64,000 nucleotides of DNA, taken from Kalaharituber pfeilii. Taxonomy: Eukaryota; Ascomycota; Pezizomycetes; Pezizales; Pezizaceae. The DNA lies in NCBI GenBank assembly GCA_015179045.1, contig WHUZ01000001.1, positions 2,604,001 through 2,668,000 of the forward strand, written 5' to 3'. Every line of letters begins with the position of its first letter. Within the stretch, counting starts at the first letter, position 1. Below, piece by piece: positions 1 through 10,822 of the stretch. The notes beneath the pieces were generated by a model. It was not told the origin of the DNA, made no database searches, and was given only the letters and a program-made list of their open reading frames with translations. Both the position numbers and the translations under genes were made by a program.

Positions 1-183
1 GATAAGTGCAGGTGCGGGGAGGTGCAAACCGGGGAGCACCTCGCTTTCCGATGCAGAAACCAGAAGAACCGTCCAGAAGGCTTTGAGAGGTGGGGCGACA
101 TGGAAAAGAATTGGAAGAGAAAGGCGGAGAATGGGGAGGAGTATGACGTTTTGGAGAATTTCTTCGCTGGGGTCAAGTTCTAG
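1..183 (+). CDS. LINE ORF2 C-terminus (partial)
   Basis: Frame 1 is open from the window edge to TAG at 181-183, about 60 residues. It begins with a cysteine/histidine cluster (CRCGE, then GEHLAFRC: C-x-C-G, E-H and F-x-C). This pattern resembles the zinc-knuckle-like ending downstream of the RNase H domain in fungal Tad-type LINE polyproteins. The tail is charged (lysine, glutamate, tryptophan) and ends in FFAGVKF. No reverse transcriptase or endonuclease motif falls inside the window. The assignment rests on the Cys/His motif plus the adjacent 3' UTR and poly-A. Confidence 0.65.
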   Translation, partial: DKCRCGEVQTGEHLAFRCRNQKNRPEGFERWGDMEKNWKRKAENGEEYDVLENFFAGVKF

Positions 184-358
184 AAGGTAGGAGGGTCAAG
201 TTCTAGAAGCTAGGAGAGCGGGGGCGACGGCGCGTGGGGGCCATGTACGTAGAGAGTTAGTTTAGCCTGTCTCCGGGCTATGAGGGCTTGCCCAGGGACC
301 CTGCCATGGCCAAGTGCTACAAGCGGGGTTATGTGATTATAAAAAAAAAAAAAAAAAA
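1..358 (+). mobile_element. 3' end of a LINE (non-LTR retrotransposon)
   Basis: The stretch holds the last codons of a LINE second ORF (to 183), a 3' UTR of about 155 bases and a terminal poly-A run at about 342-358. A near copy of the last ~37 bases before the poly-A (CCTGCCATGG, then CTACAAGCGGGGT) recurs at 30490-30525, again followed by poly-A. That second copy has a clear target duplication, so this is the true 3' terminus of a mobile LINE family. A 23-bp unit is tandemly duplicated at 170-192 and 193-215, overlapping the stop codon. The 5' part lies outside the window, so the target duplication of this copy cannot be seen. Confidence 0.8.
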
Positions 359-1445
359 TGATATTTTTCATGATAGCCATATCTGCCACTTTTGAACACG
401 TTTTTCCTTTTCAAAGATATCATCAATGAATGGCTGAAATTCAATAGCAAAAGGCTTCAACATGGAAGCTGGTTTTGGGACCGTAATGGCTGAAGGGTCA
501 AATACTGGCATGTCTGCACTGAGAACAACCAGGACAGCAGCATAAGGCTCTGGCAAAGCAGAATCCAGCTTTTGTTGTAAGATGTTGTGTTTTTGTAGCA
601 GCAAGTAGTCTTTGATGATGTTTCCGCATATTTACTAGCATAAAAATCGCATAGTGCCACCTTTTCAAGGATGGCGGCGGCAACTTGTTCAAGGCTCTCG
701 GTGATCTCTATAAGATTTAAAGCAACCTGTTCAATCAGCTGCTGTAAAAAAGAATAATAAAGTAACAAACTTGCAATATGCCTCTCGCACCCGCCCAAAT
801 CAGGGCTGTGACCTCTGGACTATGCTGTATTGCTATGACCACAAAGCTGTGCATACTTGTCAAAGGTCTTCAGGATTACTTGCAACCATTATACAGCTGC
901 AGATTTGTCATTCTGCTGACCATCAATAGTGATCTGTAAGTCGTCTATAGTCAATTGAACAATCTCGCTTGCTGTTGATATGCATGGGCTCCCTGGGAGG
1001 TGGTAATCCCTTGTCATTTAGCCTTTTCTGAGCTATCCCAAGTGACCTTTTCTATAATGGAGAATTGGTCGGAACTGCAGCTCCAGTGCCTGGATCACCT
1101 CCTGCAGGTGCCGGGAGTGCCAGGGGCGTCGTGGGGTATGGGTGCGGCTGCAGGTACGGTTGGAGTTGCAGCTTCGACAGTTTGGCAATCTTTAAGGGAT
1201 GCCAGAGGTGTCGATGCTGCAGCAGGAGTCAGCAGGTACGGTAGGTGAAGCTGCGGTTGGAGAGAAGAGGTTGAGTTTTTGGAAGCCATCGGAGAGGAGA
1301 ATCTTGATCTCGTCACTGGCTGCTTGTTCGAGGGGCCGGGGAACAAGGCCAGTTGCTCTGTCGAACCGGATTTCTGCGAACCAAAATCAAAGGCCGGCGC
1401 CATTGAGATTTTTGGGATTGATGCCTTATTCTTTTGGTCCCCCAT
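359..1445 (-). pseudogene. Decayed fungal STAND (NACHT/ankyrin-type) N-terminal region
   Basis: Reading leftwards from an ATG at 1445 there is a Ser/Thr/Pro-rich leader (MGDQKNKASIPKISM), the usual start of large fungal NACHT/STAND proteins. Scattered in-frame stops follow. Recognisable blocks of the STAND N-terminal helical domain come next: HSPEVTALIWAGARGILQV near 830-770, QLIEQVALNLIEITESLEQV near 740-680, then in another frame LPEPYAAVLVVLSADMPVF and LKPFAIEFQPFIDDI near 560-400. A possible intron (GTTTGT to TTACAG) sits near 745-773. Stops and at least one frameshift near 620 make it non-functional. The NACHT and repeat domains are absent, because the sequence stops at the poly-A end of the LINE. 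Confidence 0.6.
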
Positions 1446-1907
1446 TTATGCTCTTGTCGATTTGTTGTTGAAGGGGCTGCTTCCAGCAGTGAATACTATA
1501 TATCGCGCAGACCAAGTTGCAATTGGATCCTCACAGGGCTGCGCTGTGTTCTGCCCACAGTCCCGCCTCAGCTGTCTTAGCAACTCCAAGTCTAACGAAT
1601 GGGACTTTGGATAGTCCCGTGACTAGATATTGGCCATGTTCAGCAACACAATATGCATACAATGGCATAGTGAAGTCACTTGACCCTGGCCGCGATCTTG
1701 GCTCCTGCGCATCAGACTATGATATCGGAGGCTCAATGCCTGCTCTATGATATAGCGTCATGTAGCAGCGCCAGTCGCAATCCAAGGCCCCAGACCTCCT
1801 TCACAAACTCTTCCACCTCTGGACAAGAGGACAGGCATACATTTACCCTATCATCCCCAAGTCCAGTGCTACGCAATTGCACCAATAAAAGAAAAAAAGA
1901 AGAAAAA

Positions 1908-3362
1908 ATGTCACTACCACGCCTACGACACCTCTATGCGCTTCGCCCCGGGAGCAGTACGTTGACTGCGCACTCATTCACGCCCAAACCCGCATTCCAT
2001 AACGTTACTTCAACCTGGGGTACCCTATCCCGCCAGCTCCATAGTAACCCTACATTTACCCGACCTCGAGTTTTTCCACCAACCCTACTAACCCTCAAGC
2101 AGCGCCGCCCCCTCACCACTCTTCTCCTCGCCCAGCTCTCCCTCCGACCCACCTCCTTCCACAATTTCCCCACAAAACTTCCGGCCCACCAGAGAGGCAT
2201 CAGCGCCTCGACCAAAATCTGGCTGCGCAACGAAATTGTCCTCGCCTGCAAGCTCATTTTATACGGCTCTCTCGCGCTACTCCTCCTGGGAACAATCACT
2301 TACATAGGACTACATACATATCTAGAGGCTACCGGCCCCGGCACCTCATCCTTCTTCCACTGGCGCATCCGCGCGACACTGCACTCGGCGCAGCACGCGG
2401 CGGAATGGGACCATGATATTGCTCGAGCGGCAGGGTTCCTTGCGGAGGCGATTCGCCGTATGGATGAGGAGGTCGCAAAGATGCCGGAGGGGTGGGCTTC
2501 GGAGAGTGTACCGAGAGATGCGAGGGCGGGCTATGTACGTGCCGTTGCGCAGCTCGCAGAGTGGGAGGAGAAGCTTGGATATGCCAGGAAGGCTGCAGAG
2601 AGGTGGAGGGTGTTGGTTGGGTTTGGGAAGGAGGGCGAGCAGGATAAAGGGTGGGTGGGGCAGGATGTGAGGATAAAGGCGGCAGTGAAGTTGGGAGGGT
2701 TGGTGGACGAGGGGGTTGTGGAGGGACAAGGAGAAGAAGATGCGGAGAGGTGGTTGGGCTTGGGGTGGAGATTGGCGTTGGAGAGGGCGGGGGTACGCGT
2801 GGAGGATGGTGAAGTGGATGGGGTGCTGCCAGAAAGCTTGGAAAATCCGACGGCAGACGTGCTGATGGCGGCGACGGAGCTGGGGGTGCATTACGCCAGG
2901 AGAGGAAGGCTGGGGAAAGCATTACCGGTTTTTTTTGTCCGTGCTGAGGGCCAGACAAGGGGTGCCAGAGACGAGGGAGGCGACTACGCGAGGGGGCATT
3001 GCAGATCCATGCGAGATTGGGAAGCTGATGGCATACCTTGGGGAGGTTCTTTGGGCTGCTGGGGACAGGACGAATGGACTGGGGTGGGTGAGGAAGGCGG
3101 TGGAAAGGGTGGAGGGGTTGGTGGAGGAGAGGGCGGCTTGCCGAGATTGTGCGCTTGTGGCGGGGAGAAATGAGGTGAAGATGTTGAGGAAGTTGATGGA
3201 GGAGGCGGATAGTGCGAAGGGAAGGGTGCGGGGTGGGGGCTGTGGAAGAGGGGCGGGAGAGGACGGGATCGGAAGGGGAAGGAGGAGTTTGAGAAGGAAC
3301 TGAAGGAGGCAGAGGAGAGACTGGTGGCGTTTTTGCAGGTGAGGGTGGCGAGAGGGATGTGA
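1908..3362 (+). CDS. Mitochondrial membrane TPR protein, Mgr3-like, with two apparent frameshifts
   Basis: The start at 1908 (AAAAAATGTC) gives an Arg/Ser-rich, acid-free leader typical of a mitochondrial presequence. One membrane span follows (ILYGSLALLLLGTITYIGLH, about residues 115-134). Next comes WRIRATLHSAQHAAEWDHDIARAA and helical repeats that read like TPR units, ending with a conserved-looking IGKLMAYLGEVLWAAGDR. This layout matches fungal inner-membrane Mgr3-like proteins, adaptors of the i-AAA protease; I infer this from layout, not close identity. The frame breaks twice in homopolymers: a T8 run near 2929-2936 and a G5 run near 3235-3239. One extra base in each would restore reading to the stop at 3360-3362. 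Confidence 0.5.
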
Positions 3363-4632
3363 GGCAGTGGGTGACGGGGGCTGCTGGGCGGGGAAATGAA
3401 ATTGTATGACTACTGTGCGTGTATATAAGTATATATTGGGTCTCGCAAGGGGGTTTCAGCGCAGTCTCGAACCTCCTAATGCATGTCCACTCACTTGCCT
3501 TGCTCAATAGAGGGTGCTCGGTACACACCATCCCGTCTCTCCATCCCTCTTGCCCCGTCCTTTGCTGATCATAGATGCTTATTACCCTTATACATTCGCC
3601 TACGGCCAGCCACATAATCCCTCGATCCCAGCCTGCCCGATTGGGCAACTTGGAAAAGCTAGCCCAAACAGGTTCCCAGGGCTCCCAGCGCGTCTGATAC
3701 CTTGCACTCTGGCCAGGATATATTTTACTCCGTATACGTACTCTCTCAACGGTCTTTCCTCTGTGGTAAGTTATGTACCAGTACATCCTCTGCTGTAGCT
3801 CCGTCCTCGGCCTGCTTCCTCTAACATGGTCTCTTAGTCATGCTTGCACAACCTCTGCTACACAGACATTGGACTTGCTCTAGGAACACAAACTGTACGT
3901 GTACTCTACATCGTTTACCCTGAAGATGTTGAGGACTCCTGTCACCCTAGAAGAATACAAAAAGGAGTTTTGGCATCCCATTGGCGCGCGTATCTCATGG
4001 CTTCGATGATGGCATGAGCTATAATCTTGGTGTTTTATTTATTTTTTGCTTCCTATTTACTTCCTATTTCCTCTTTACTTCATTTCTCCTCGTACACAAA
4101 CTCCCAATTATTGGGGGTACGAGAACAGCTTCTCTCTACGGCACCATTAACCATAATTCTCGTGCATCAGTATCCTGCCCTGTTGTTTCATGTAGCTCTA
4201 CATCCGAATCTCTCCCAGAAGCCATAAGTGATGCAGGGGAAGTCATGAAGCCCAGAATTCGAAGCAATTTAATTGCATTTTTTAATAAGGGAGATAAACG
4301 TTGGTAGGTTAGCAGGTACTACATGCAAATCCATCTCAAGGTTGCTTAAAAACTTGACAGGCATATTATAGAAGCAACAGCGGCTATGCCAACAGAAACC
4401 CAATCTGATAGTAATCTACCGACTCCACATATAAATGAACTTGTTCAATGCCATCGAATAACCCAATGCCACAACGACATAAAACAGCAAAGGCTTGGCA
4501 GAAAGCATGGAAGAAAAGGCCTAGAACGACAAGGAAGAAAAAAAAAATAATACACCAAAGAGAACAAAAACTAGGAAAATGTTTTTTGATAATGTCACAA
4601 GGCACTCAAATCCCTTCTTAATGGGTGCGCAC
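3363..4632. other. Intergenic, no gene seen
   Basis: This lies between the 3' ends of the convergent TPR and La genes. ORFs here are short and lack family features. The 4027-4110 part is T-rich and only superficially resembles a hydrophobic peptide. Confidence 0.6.
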
Positions 4633-6014
4633 TTAGGCAACGCTTTCGATTTTTGGCTTCTTTTCTTCGTTCCCCACGTCGGCATCCTCTCGCTGCCGCT
4701 TCACTCCTTGATCAGTGCTTGCTTGCACAGTAGGAACTGTATGCTCATCTGCTCCATTTTGCTTGTTTCTGTCTCCATCTCGGTTTCCTCCACCTCGGCC
4801 CCCTCTACCCCGTCCCCGCCCACCTCGTCCGCGACCTCGGCCCCTGCCTCCGCGACCATTCTTTTGCCTATCGCCTTTCTCGTTATCACCATTCTCCTGC
4901 GCATCATTATCCCTTCCACCGGATTTGTGATAGCCTCCACGTCCTCGCTGGGCAAATGCATCAAACTTCTTTGCATGCTTTTTCGACGCTTGTGGGACGA
5001 TCTTCCCCTCCTTGATATCCCGGATCTTCATATCAACATAGTCTTTCTTCCTCATACACTCCAAAGCTTTATCCTGATATTTAGGCTTTTCCTCCATGGC
5101 CATGAATTTCTCCATCAACTGATCATCCTTAAATTCCACAAAAACTGAGCCCTTGAAAACATTATCATCGGTCCGGCGGAGGCGAACAGCATTAATTGGT
5201 CCGTATGGCTCAAAGAACTTCTCAATATCGAATTGGGTAGTAGGGTTCTCTTCACCAAATCCTTTCTATCATGTTCATTAAAGATTAGCTTCGTCCTATG
5301 AAGTCCTAAGATGAGGGGGGTTGAAGTTTGGACGTACAGCATACAGGCTTCTGGACTGAGCCCTATCCTTGACTTCTTTAATTTGCTTGTAGTCGTTGGG
5401 GGTAGGCAATGGGACCTTCCGCCTTACCATGGTCTTTTGGGGGTTCAATTCTAGTAGTTCGGACGATTCAAGGGCTGCAATGATCGCAGAGAAGTCTTTG
5501 AAGCGCTGCATGCGCTTGAAGGACGCAATGAGTTTAAGAGATACATATTTATTTTCCTTTCCAACGAGGCCGTAGAGGAACTTGTCGAAACGTAGGTTAG
5601 AGTCGCTGAAGTAAAACTCGACCTGAAAGCCACACACTTAGTCTCAATAGAATCTGCAGCGAAGTGGGGCAGAAATTGCTTAAATACCTGCTTGCGGATC
5701 TCTGCAGGATCATTGCTCTCCGGGAGCACTGAGGGATCAGAAACAATGTTGGAAGCTCGAGGAATTTTAGTCGCTGGAGCTTCAGTCGCATCCTCCTTCA
5801 TTGATTTCTCAGTCTTTTCCTTCTCAATTGCTGCATCCTTTTCTACATCAGCCTCACTCGTAGATTCTGTCTGACCATTCGCAGCATCCGCACTTTCGCT
5901 AGTCGCAACATCATTATTCTCTTCAGATTTCGCTTCAACAGCCGGTTGCTCAGCTTCGGCAGTCCTCTCAACCTGTTCCCCAGTCTGAACTTGTTTCACC
6001 TCTTCCTCGCTCAT
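4633..6014 (-). CDS. LHP1: La protein homolog (RNA 3'-oligo(U)-binding chaperone)
   Basis: Three exons, 6014-5688, 5622-5338 and 5265-4633, join in phase and encode about 414 residues. Introns are 65 and 72 nt (GTATTT to TTTCAG; GTACGT to GATAG). An acidic N-terminus rich in Glu and Ala is followed by the La motif (VEFYFSDSNLRFDKFLYGLV, about 110-185). An RRM comes next (FFEPYGPINAVRLRR, GSVFVEF, about 215-300). The C-terminal tail is basic and Gly/Arg-rich with GRGRGRG repeats, then a KRQRE patch likely to act as a nuclear signal. La proteins bind UUU-OH ends of new RNA polymerase III transcripts and help tRNA maturation in the nucleus. Length and domain order are normal for fungi. The neighbour downstream on the other strand is convergent. 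Confidence 0.93.
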
Positions 6015-6742
6015 TTTGAATATGACGCTGAGAACTGTGTAAATTGGTGGGATTTTCCACTGAGTAGAGAAAGATAGGCCGTTATTTAGTGTCCAGGCGA
6101 TAGAAGAGTCAGAAATATTTTTGGAGATGCCCAGACAATTGAGCAAGAGTGAGCAATGAGCCCGCCCTTGCTAAGCGAATCGGAAAAATCCTCTAGGTTT
6201 CGAGCTTATCTCAAAAGCAGCACCTGTGCCAAGCCTCCGTTTTACTTTAGGCTTTCTGCTTAGTCAGGCCTGACGACTAAGCTCATTAGGCTTGGCATGC
6301 GGACGATACCCATATTTCAGTGATACCCCCCCTCCTCCCTCCATCACAACTATTATTCCGGCACTTGACTTTCATTATAGACACTGCTTTCGCTGTGATC
6401 ATAGGCTTCTCTTTAGGACTGCTAGAGTTTGAATTCACATTTAACTATTCTCGAAAAGAGTTCCTTATATTCACACAAATTTGCTTATCTCAGATCACTA
6501 ACCATCCAGAGCAACAAAATGAGAAATAGAAAAGAAATATGCCTGTTCAAAAAACACCGGCGCCCTGCTCCAATTCCAAAAGAGAGAAAAAACCAAAAGG
6601 AGGAGAAACGATGCTCCCTCATCAAAAGAAGGGATGCATCAGCTCACCGGATCACTTTGCCGGATACTTTCCGTTTTACAGTCCCAATGTGACCATGATA
6701 TATTTATTTCTCCGTCTTCTAACGCAAACTCTCCGGCATGTT
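6015..6742. other. Intergenic between La 5' end and carbonic anhydrase 3' end
   Basis: Contains the La promoter region and the carbonic anhydrase 3' flank. No coding or RNA gene recognised. Confidence 0.6.
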
Positions 6743-7525
6743 TTACGCCTTGATAGTGTAGACCTCCTCTTGCGGATCGGCCGGGACTTTCAATAGCTCC
6801 ACATATCCGGAACCAACATCATACACCAATCCATGAACCTTCACGCCCCGTTCAGTCATGGCCTCCTGGACGTTGGCAAGCCGCTTCACATGGTGGATTT
6901 GCTCAATAACATTGAGCTTGACCAAGCGGTTACATCGCTCTTGGGGGTCGGTAATTGCGTTTAGCTCATCCTTGTGCTTCGCACGCACGTCGCGAATATG
7001 CCGGAGCCAGTTGTCGATAAGTCCGAGCTATAATCAAAAAATTTTAGCTGTTGGTCAGGAATAAGATATGGATTGATGATTGCCGAAGCCTTACTTTCTT
7101 AGACCCTAACGCAGCCATGACGCCTCCGCAAGCATAATGTCCGCAAACGATGATATGTTGTACTTTCAGCACCTCAACTGCATACTGTATCACACTCAAA
7201 CTGCTCAAGTCGTCGTATGGGAGGACGTTGGCAATATTGCGATGCACAAATACCTCACCAGGTAGTAGGTCAAGCAAGCTTGTTTCTGGAACCCTGGAGT
7301 CACTGCAGCCTATCCACAGGATTTGGGGGTGCTGTCCATTGGCTAGGGAAGGAAATAAGGCCGGCCGGAGAGCAGAGAGACGCTGCGCCCAAGTCTTATT
7401 CCTGTCTAAGAGGGCTTCAATGTCATCTTGGGGGGAGAAACGGAACACGCCTTGAAAAGGAACGAATCAGTTTTGGGCCGTTCAACTGGTCCATATTAAG
7501 GGTACATACTAGGATCGTTGCTCAT
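6743..7525 (-). CDS. NCE103: Beta-class carbonic anhydrase
   Basis: Three exons: 7525-7510, 7450-7095 and 7027-6743, with introns of 59 and 67 nt, giving about 218 residues. The first exon is only 16 nt and supplies MSNDP plus one base of the next codon; GTATGT marks its donor. Zinc-site motifs are present: WIGCSDSRVPE (Cys, then the Asp-Arg dyad) and CGHYACGG (His and Cys). The conserved block GEVFVHRNIANVLP lies between them. The C-terminal exon begins LGLIDNWLRHIRDV, as in other fungal members. The enzyme interconverts CO2 and bicarbonate, feeding carboxylations. There is no obvious targeting sequence, so a cytosolic location is likely. Length is normal. Confidence 0.93.
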
Positions 7526-8971
7526 TATGAAGTGTGTTGGGTTGCCGATAAAGGAATGCTAAAGCCCTCTTTATCTCAAATAACGAGGGAAAAGAAGGGA
7601 GTGGTTCGTCTGATCTGTCAATAAAAACAATATGTTGCTATTCGATACAGTATGGTGTACTGTAAGGGTCTTATGATTAGCTTCGTGATGTAATTGTGGA
7701 ATACGGATGACCGTCAGAAGGCCGAGCGGGGGAGAATATTTATATGCGGCACACTGCTACCGGGCTCAGGCACGCGCGGGGAGGTGGGGAGAGGGGACAC
7801 ACACAAAATCGCTGGGTGGGGGAAACGTGGGGTAGGGATACGCACATCGATCTGACTGAGGTGAACTTTCTCTGAAGACTAGCGCCCAGGGGATGCAAAC
7901 TGCAGACTTCGGCCGGAGCGGGAAGGACGCGCGCGGTTGACCGAGTAAGCCCGTACCACAAAGGCTTTTTTTTTTTTTTTTTTTTGCAAAATTGAGCAGT
8001 GAATGTGATGTTTATTTTTATTGCAAGGCCAAACCGAGACGGCCGTACGGAGATTTTGGGGTCGCTTCTTTTGTTTGCTGCCCTGGAAGCGACGTTCGTC
8101 CGTTGCTAGGTCCAGCTAGCTGCAAAATAACAGGCTGGAAATGCTTGTTTCGAGCTTCGTGGGGCGTAGGCCAAGCGCTCGTTTGCGGCTGGTGGGGGTG
8201 CGGTGAGAAGTCCTAGCTTCACTTCACCTAGAGAGATAAGGGGGAAAAAAAAAGAAAGAGAGAAAACCGGCGATCGTTCGTGGAATCGGTGTGCTAAATG
8301 ATTTTGCAGACTGCTACAGAATTTGGACTTCACCTGTGTTTTTCATTCCTACTTATATGGTGACCCTTGTAGTGATAACGGCCCCCAATCCGAGACAACT
8401 GTCAAGTCTAGGGTCCAGCTCCCAATAGATGTGGTACCTATTCGCTCCTTCCCCACTTCATCTCCACTTCATCTCTCTTAACAATCCTGCTACGTTTTTT
8501 TACCGGAATTAAACCCTATTCTCGTGTCTACTCCTCATCTTTCCCAGCCTGTCACATTCAGGGTCTTCCAATGCAGCTGTATCATACCCGCTGCCATCTC
8601 AGGGTTCCATGGCAGGGTTATACTGGTTGTTACAATGGTGTGGACAAGGTGCGACAGTCCAGAATCACCCCTACTCAAGGGCAGGCACAAGGGCGTATCA
8701 ATTCGGAAATTCAGGTGATACAGAAACATCACCCGTCTGACCACAGGGGATAAAAATGAGATATATTTCAATTTTATCCTCCCAGACAAAAGTTTATCTG
8801 CACCACATGTGCAAGAAAAGGAAAACCTGAGCAAAAAAGAAAACAAGCCGTAACCTCGCCCCATATTAAGAAATCCCGAAAAAGAAAAACTGTACATGCC
8901 AGAGTGAGAAACATCTTCACCCGATTTCTATCATGAAGTCATAACTTTTACTGTAGTTGTCAATCCCAAAT
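7526..8971. other. Intergenic, no gene seen
   Basis: Holds a T21 run at about 7965-7985 and otherwise unremarkable sequence. It serves as 5' flank of carbonic anhydrase and 3' flank of the desaturase. The T run is not followed by the LINE 3'-end sequence in reverse, so it is not a minus-strand copy of that element. Confidence 0.55.
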
Positions 8972-10534
8972 CTATGAAGCTGGCGCTGCCTCAAAAGGAG
9001 CTGAAACCCTGGTGACCTGAGCATCAGCGCGGATAATCTTTGCTCCAGTGCTGTCCCTAACAGCCTCAACATCCTTATTTTCCCGTTGAGCCTGCTTCCA
9101 GATCTCGACCTCGCAGCCACCACGAATCACAGCGACACGGAAATTAGACAAGAGGTTGTGGGCGGCATTGGAATCTATAAAGATCGGTTAGCAGACGATT
9201 TTTTGAACAATCCCTCCTCGTGCGAAACTTACGGTTGTAAACGCCTCCGTTGAACATTGCGGTAGCGTCCTTCCCAATACCAGAATTAATCATTGCCTTT
9301 CCACCAGGGTGTTCTTTGACGAAAGAAGTAACATCGTGAACGACACCAGCTACAAGGATCAATGCGTGGCCATTACGTGCCTGTTCCTGGAACTCCTCAA
9401 ATTCCATAACAGGCAAATTCTCCAAGGGAATACCCCAGTCAAGCTTGGCCCTGATGCGATCCAGCTTCTTTTGCTGTTGCTGAAGACGACCCTTTTCAAT
9501 CTCGTTGTGGCGGAACTGCTTGAGATCATAAGCCAGACCAAGTTGCTTCATTGTCCAGATGAACCACTTTGTTGGATCATACTGGAACCATTCAATGGCG
9601 TTACGGTAGTCACTTGGGAATTCGTGATGGAAATTGTGATATCCCTCACCAAGAGTAACAAGGGCGGTGATAATGTGGTCTCTTGGGGAATTGCGATCAT
9701 CGAATGGCTGATCTCCAAGCCAATGGGCAAGAGAGTTGACACAGAAGGTTGCCTGTTGAACGAAGAAAATTCTGAGGATACCAGCGTAGATGAGTCCACC
9801 GAAGTAATCGCCCCAACCAATTCCAGCAACCAAGCTTGGGAAAATCAGACCCATGAAAGTGACGACAAAGAGGTAGTTCTTGTGCTGCCACACAACAACA
9901 GGATCCTCATTCAAATCAGAGATGTCGGTCCTGCCAATACGCTTTGGGTTCTGCTTCATAACCATCCATCCAATATGAGAGTACAGAAGGCCCTTCCTGA
10001 CTGAGTATGGATCCTTCTCGGTATCAGTATATCTGTGGTGGGCACGATGATCACGGGACCACCATCGAATTGAGCCTTCCACAGCTCCACCACCAACTGC
10101 AGCCAAAAAGATCTTCAAAGGGAGGGTTGCAGTGTAGGAGCAATGGGCCCAGTGACGGTGATAACCTAAGCAAAATTTAGCATTGCAAATTCCTCAACAG
10201 ACTCGAAAACATTGAATATACTTACCAGCGGTTATGCCCATACCGGTGGCGAAGTAATACAGCACCGACCAGATAGCTGTTTTTCGAGTGAATGGGGTAT
10301 ACATGGCGTAGTACAGCCCGATCATTGGGATCACAATAATGAAGGTGGTATTCAGCCAGTTGACATGCTGATGCCAGTTGGACCAGGTGATTTCCTGTTG
10401 AGAGATACCAACATGTTAACACAGGAGGCAGCATATCGTAAATTGAATTATATGGAACAAACCTGGTCAGCAATGTGTGGCTTTGTGGTAGCAGCCGCTG
10501 CCTTGGACGGCTTCCTCGAAGATTCAGCGCCCAT
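8972..10534 (-). CDS. OLE1: Stearoyl-CoA (delta-9) fatty acid desaturase with cytochrome b5 domain
   Basis: Four exons (10534-10463, 10394-10226, 10165-9233, 9174-8972) join cleanly into 458 codons; introns are 68, 60 and 58 nt. Three histidine boxes of membrane desaturases are visible: [15 protein letters not shown] and HNFHHEFP. They lie between hydrophobic spans such as [19 protein letters not shown]. The C-terminal part is a cytochrome b5-like domain with the haem-ligand motif HPGGKAM and a second His in HSNAAHN. The protein sits in the ER membrane and puts the first double bond into palmitoyl- and stearoyl-CoA. Domain order and size match fungal Ole1. The start [11 protein letters not shown] is the only in-frame Met before an in-frame donor that restores the frame. 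Confidence 0.95.
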
Positions 10535-10683
10535 GATTGATTGATTGACAGTATTCACCCGTTAGTTTCTTTACTTCGGAGTATTGATATTGTGAGGAAT
10601 GAAAGAACTGAGGGGCCGGAGCGAAGATAATGTTATTTAAGACGAGGGCGGGCGTGCACAAGCATGAGCCGAGGAGCGTGAGG

Positions 10684-10822
10684 AGCGTGAGGGGAGGGGA
10701 GGGGGAGGGGAGGGGGAGGGAAGCAAGATCAGGGGAAGGCCGTTCCACAGAGTGGGGAGGGGGAGGGGAGGGGGGGGAAAGCGAGGGAGGGAGGGAAGCG
10801 AGGGGGAGGGAGGGGGGCAGGT
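10684..10822 (+). promoter_or_regulatory. G-rich polypurine tract upstream of the desaturase
   Basis: About 140 bases are almost pure purine on the plus strand (runs of GGGGAGGG, GAGGGGGAGG, GAGGGAGGG). They lie 150-290 bases upstream of the desaturase start. The desaturase template strand is correspondingly C/T-rich, a common core-promoter feature in filamentous fungi. Many closely spaced G3-G8 runs could form quadruplex or triplex structures. Regulatory function is inferred from position only. Confidence 0.4.

Noticed and set aside
2329..3786. 485-codon Pro/Ser/His-rich minus-strand ORF
   Set aside because: Antisense shadow of the G-rich TPR protein gene; no domain and composition follows the sense strand.
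4579..5148. Plus-strand ORF with Ser/Pro-rich and hydrophobic parts
   Set aside because: Antisense to the Gly/Arg-rich exon of the La gene.
7965..7985. Long T run as a possible minus-strand LINE poly-A
   Set aside because: The following bases do not match the reverse complement of the LINE 3' end and no target duplication is seen.
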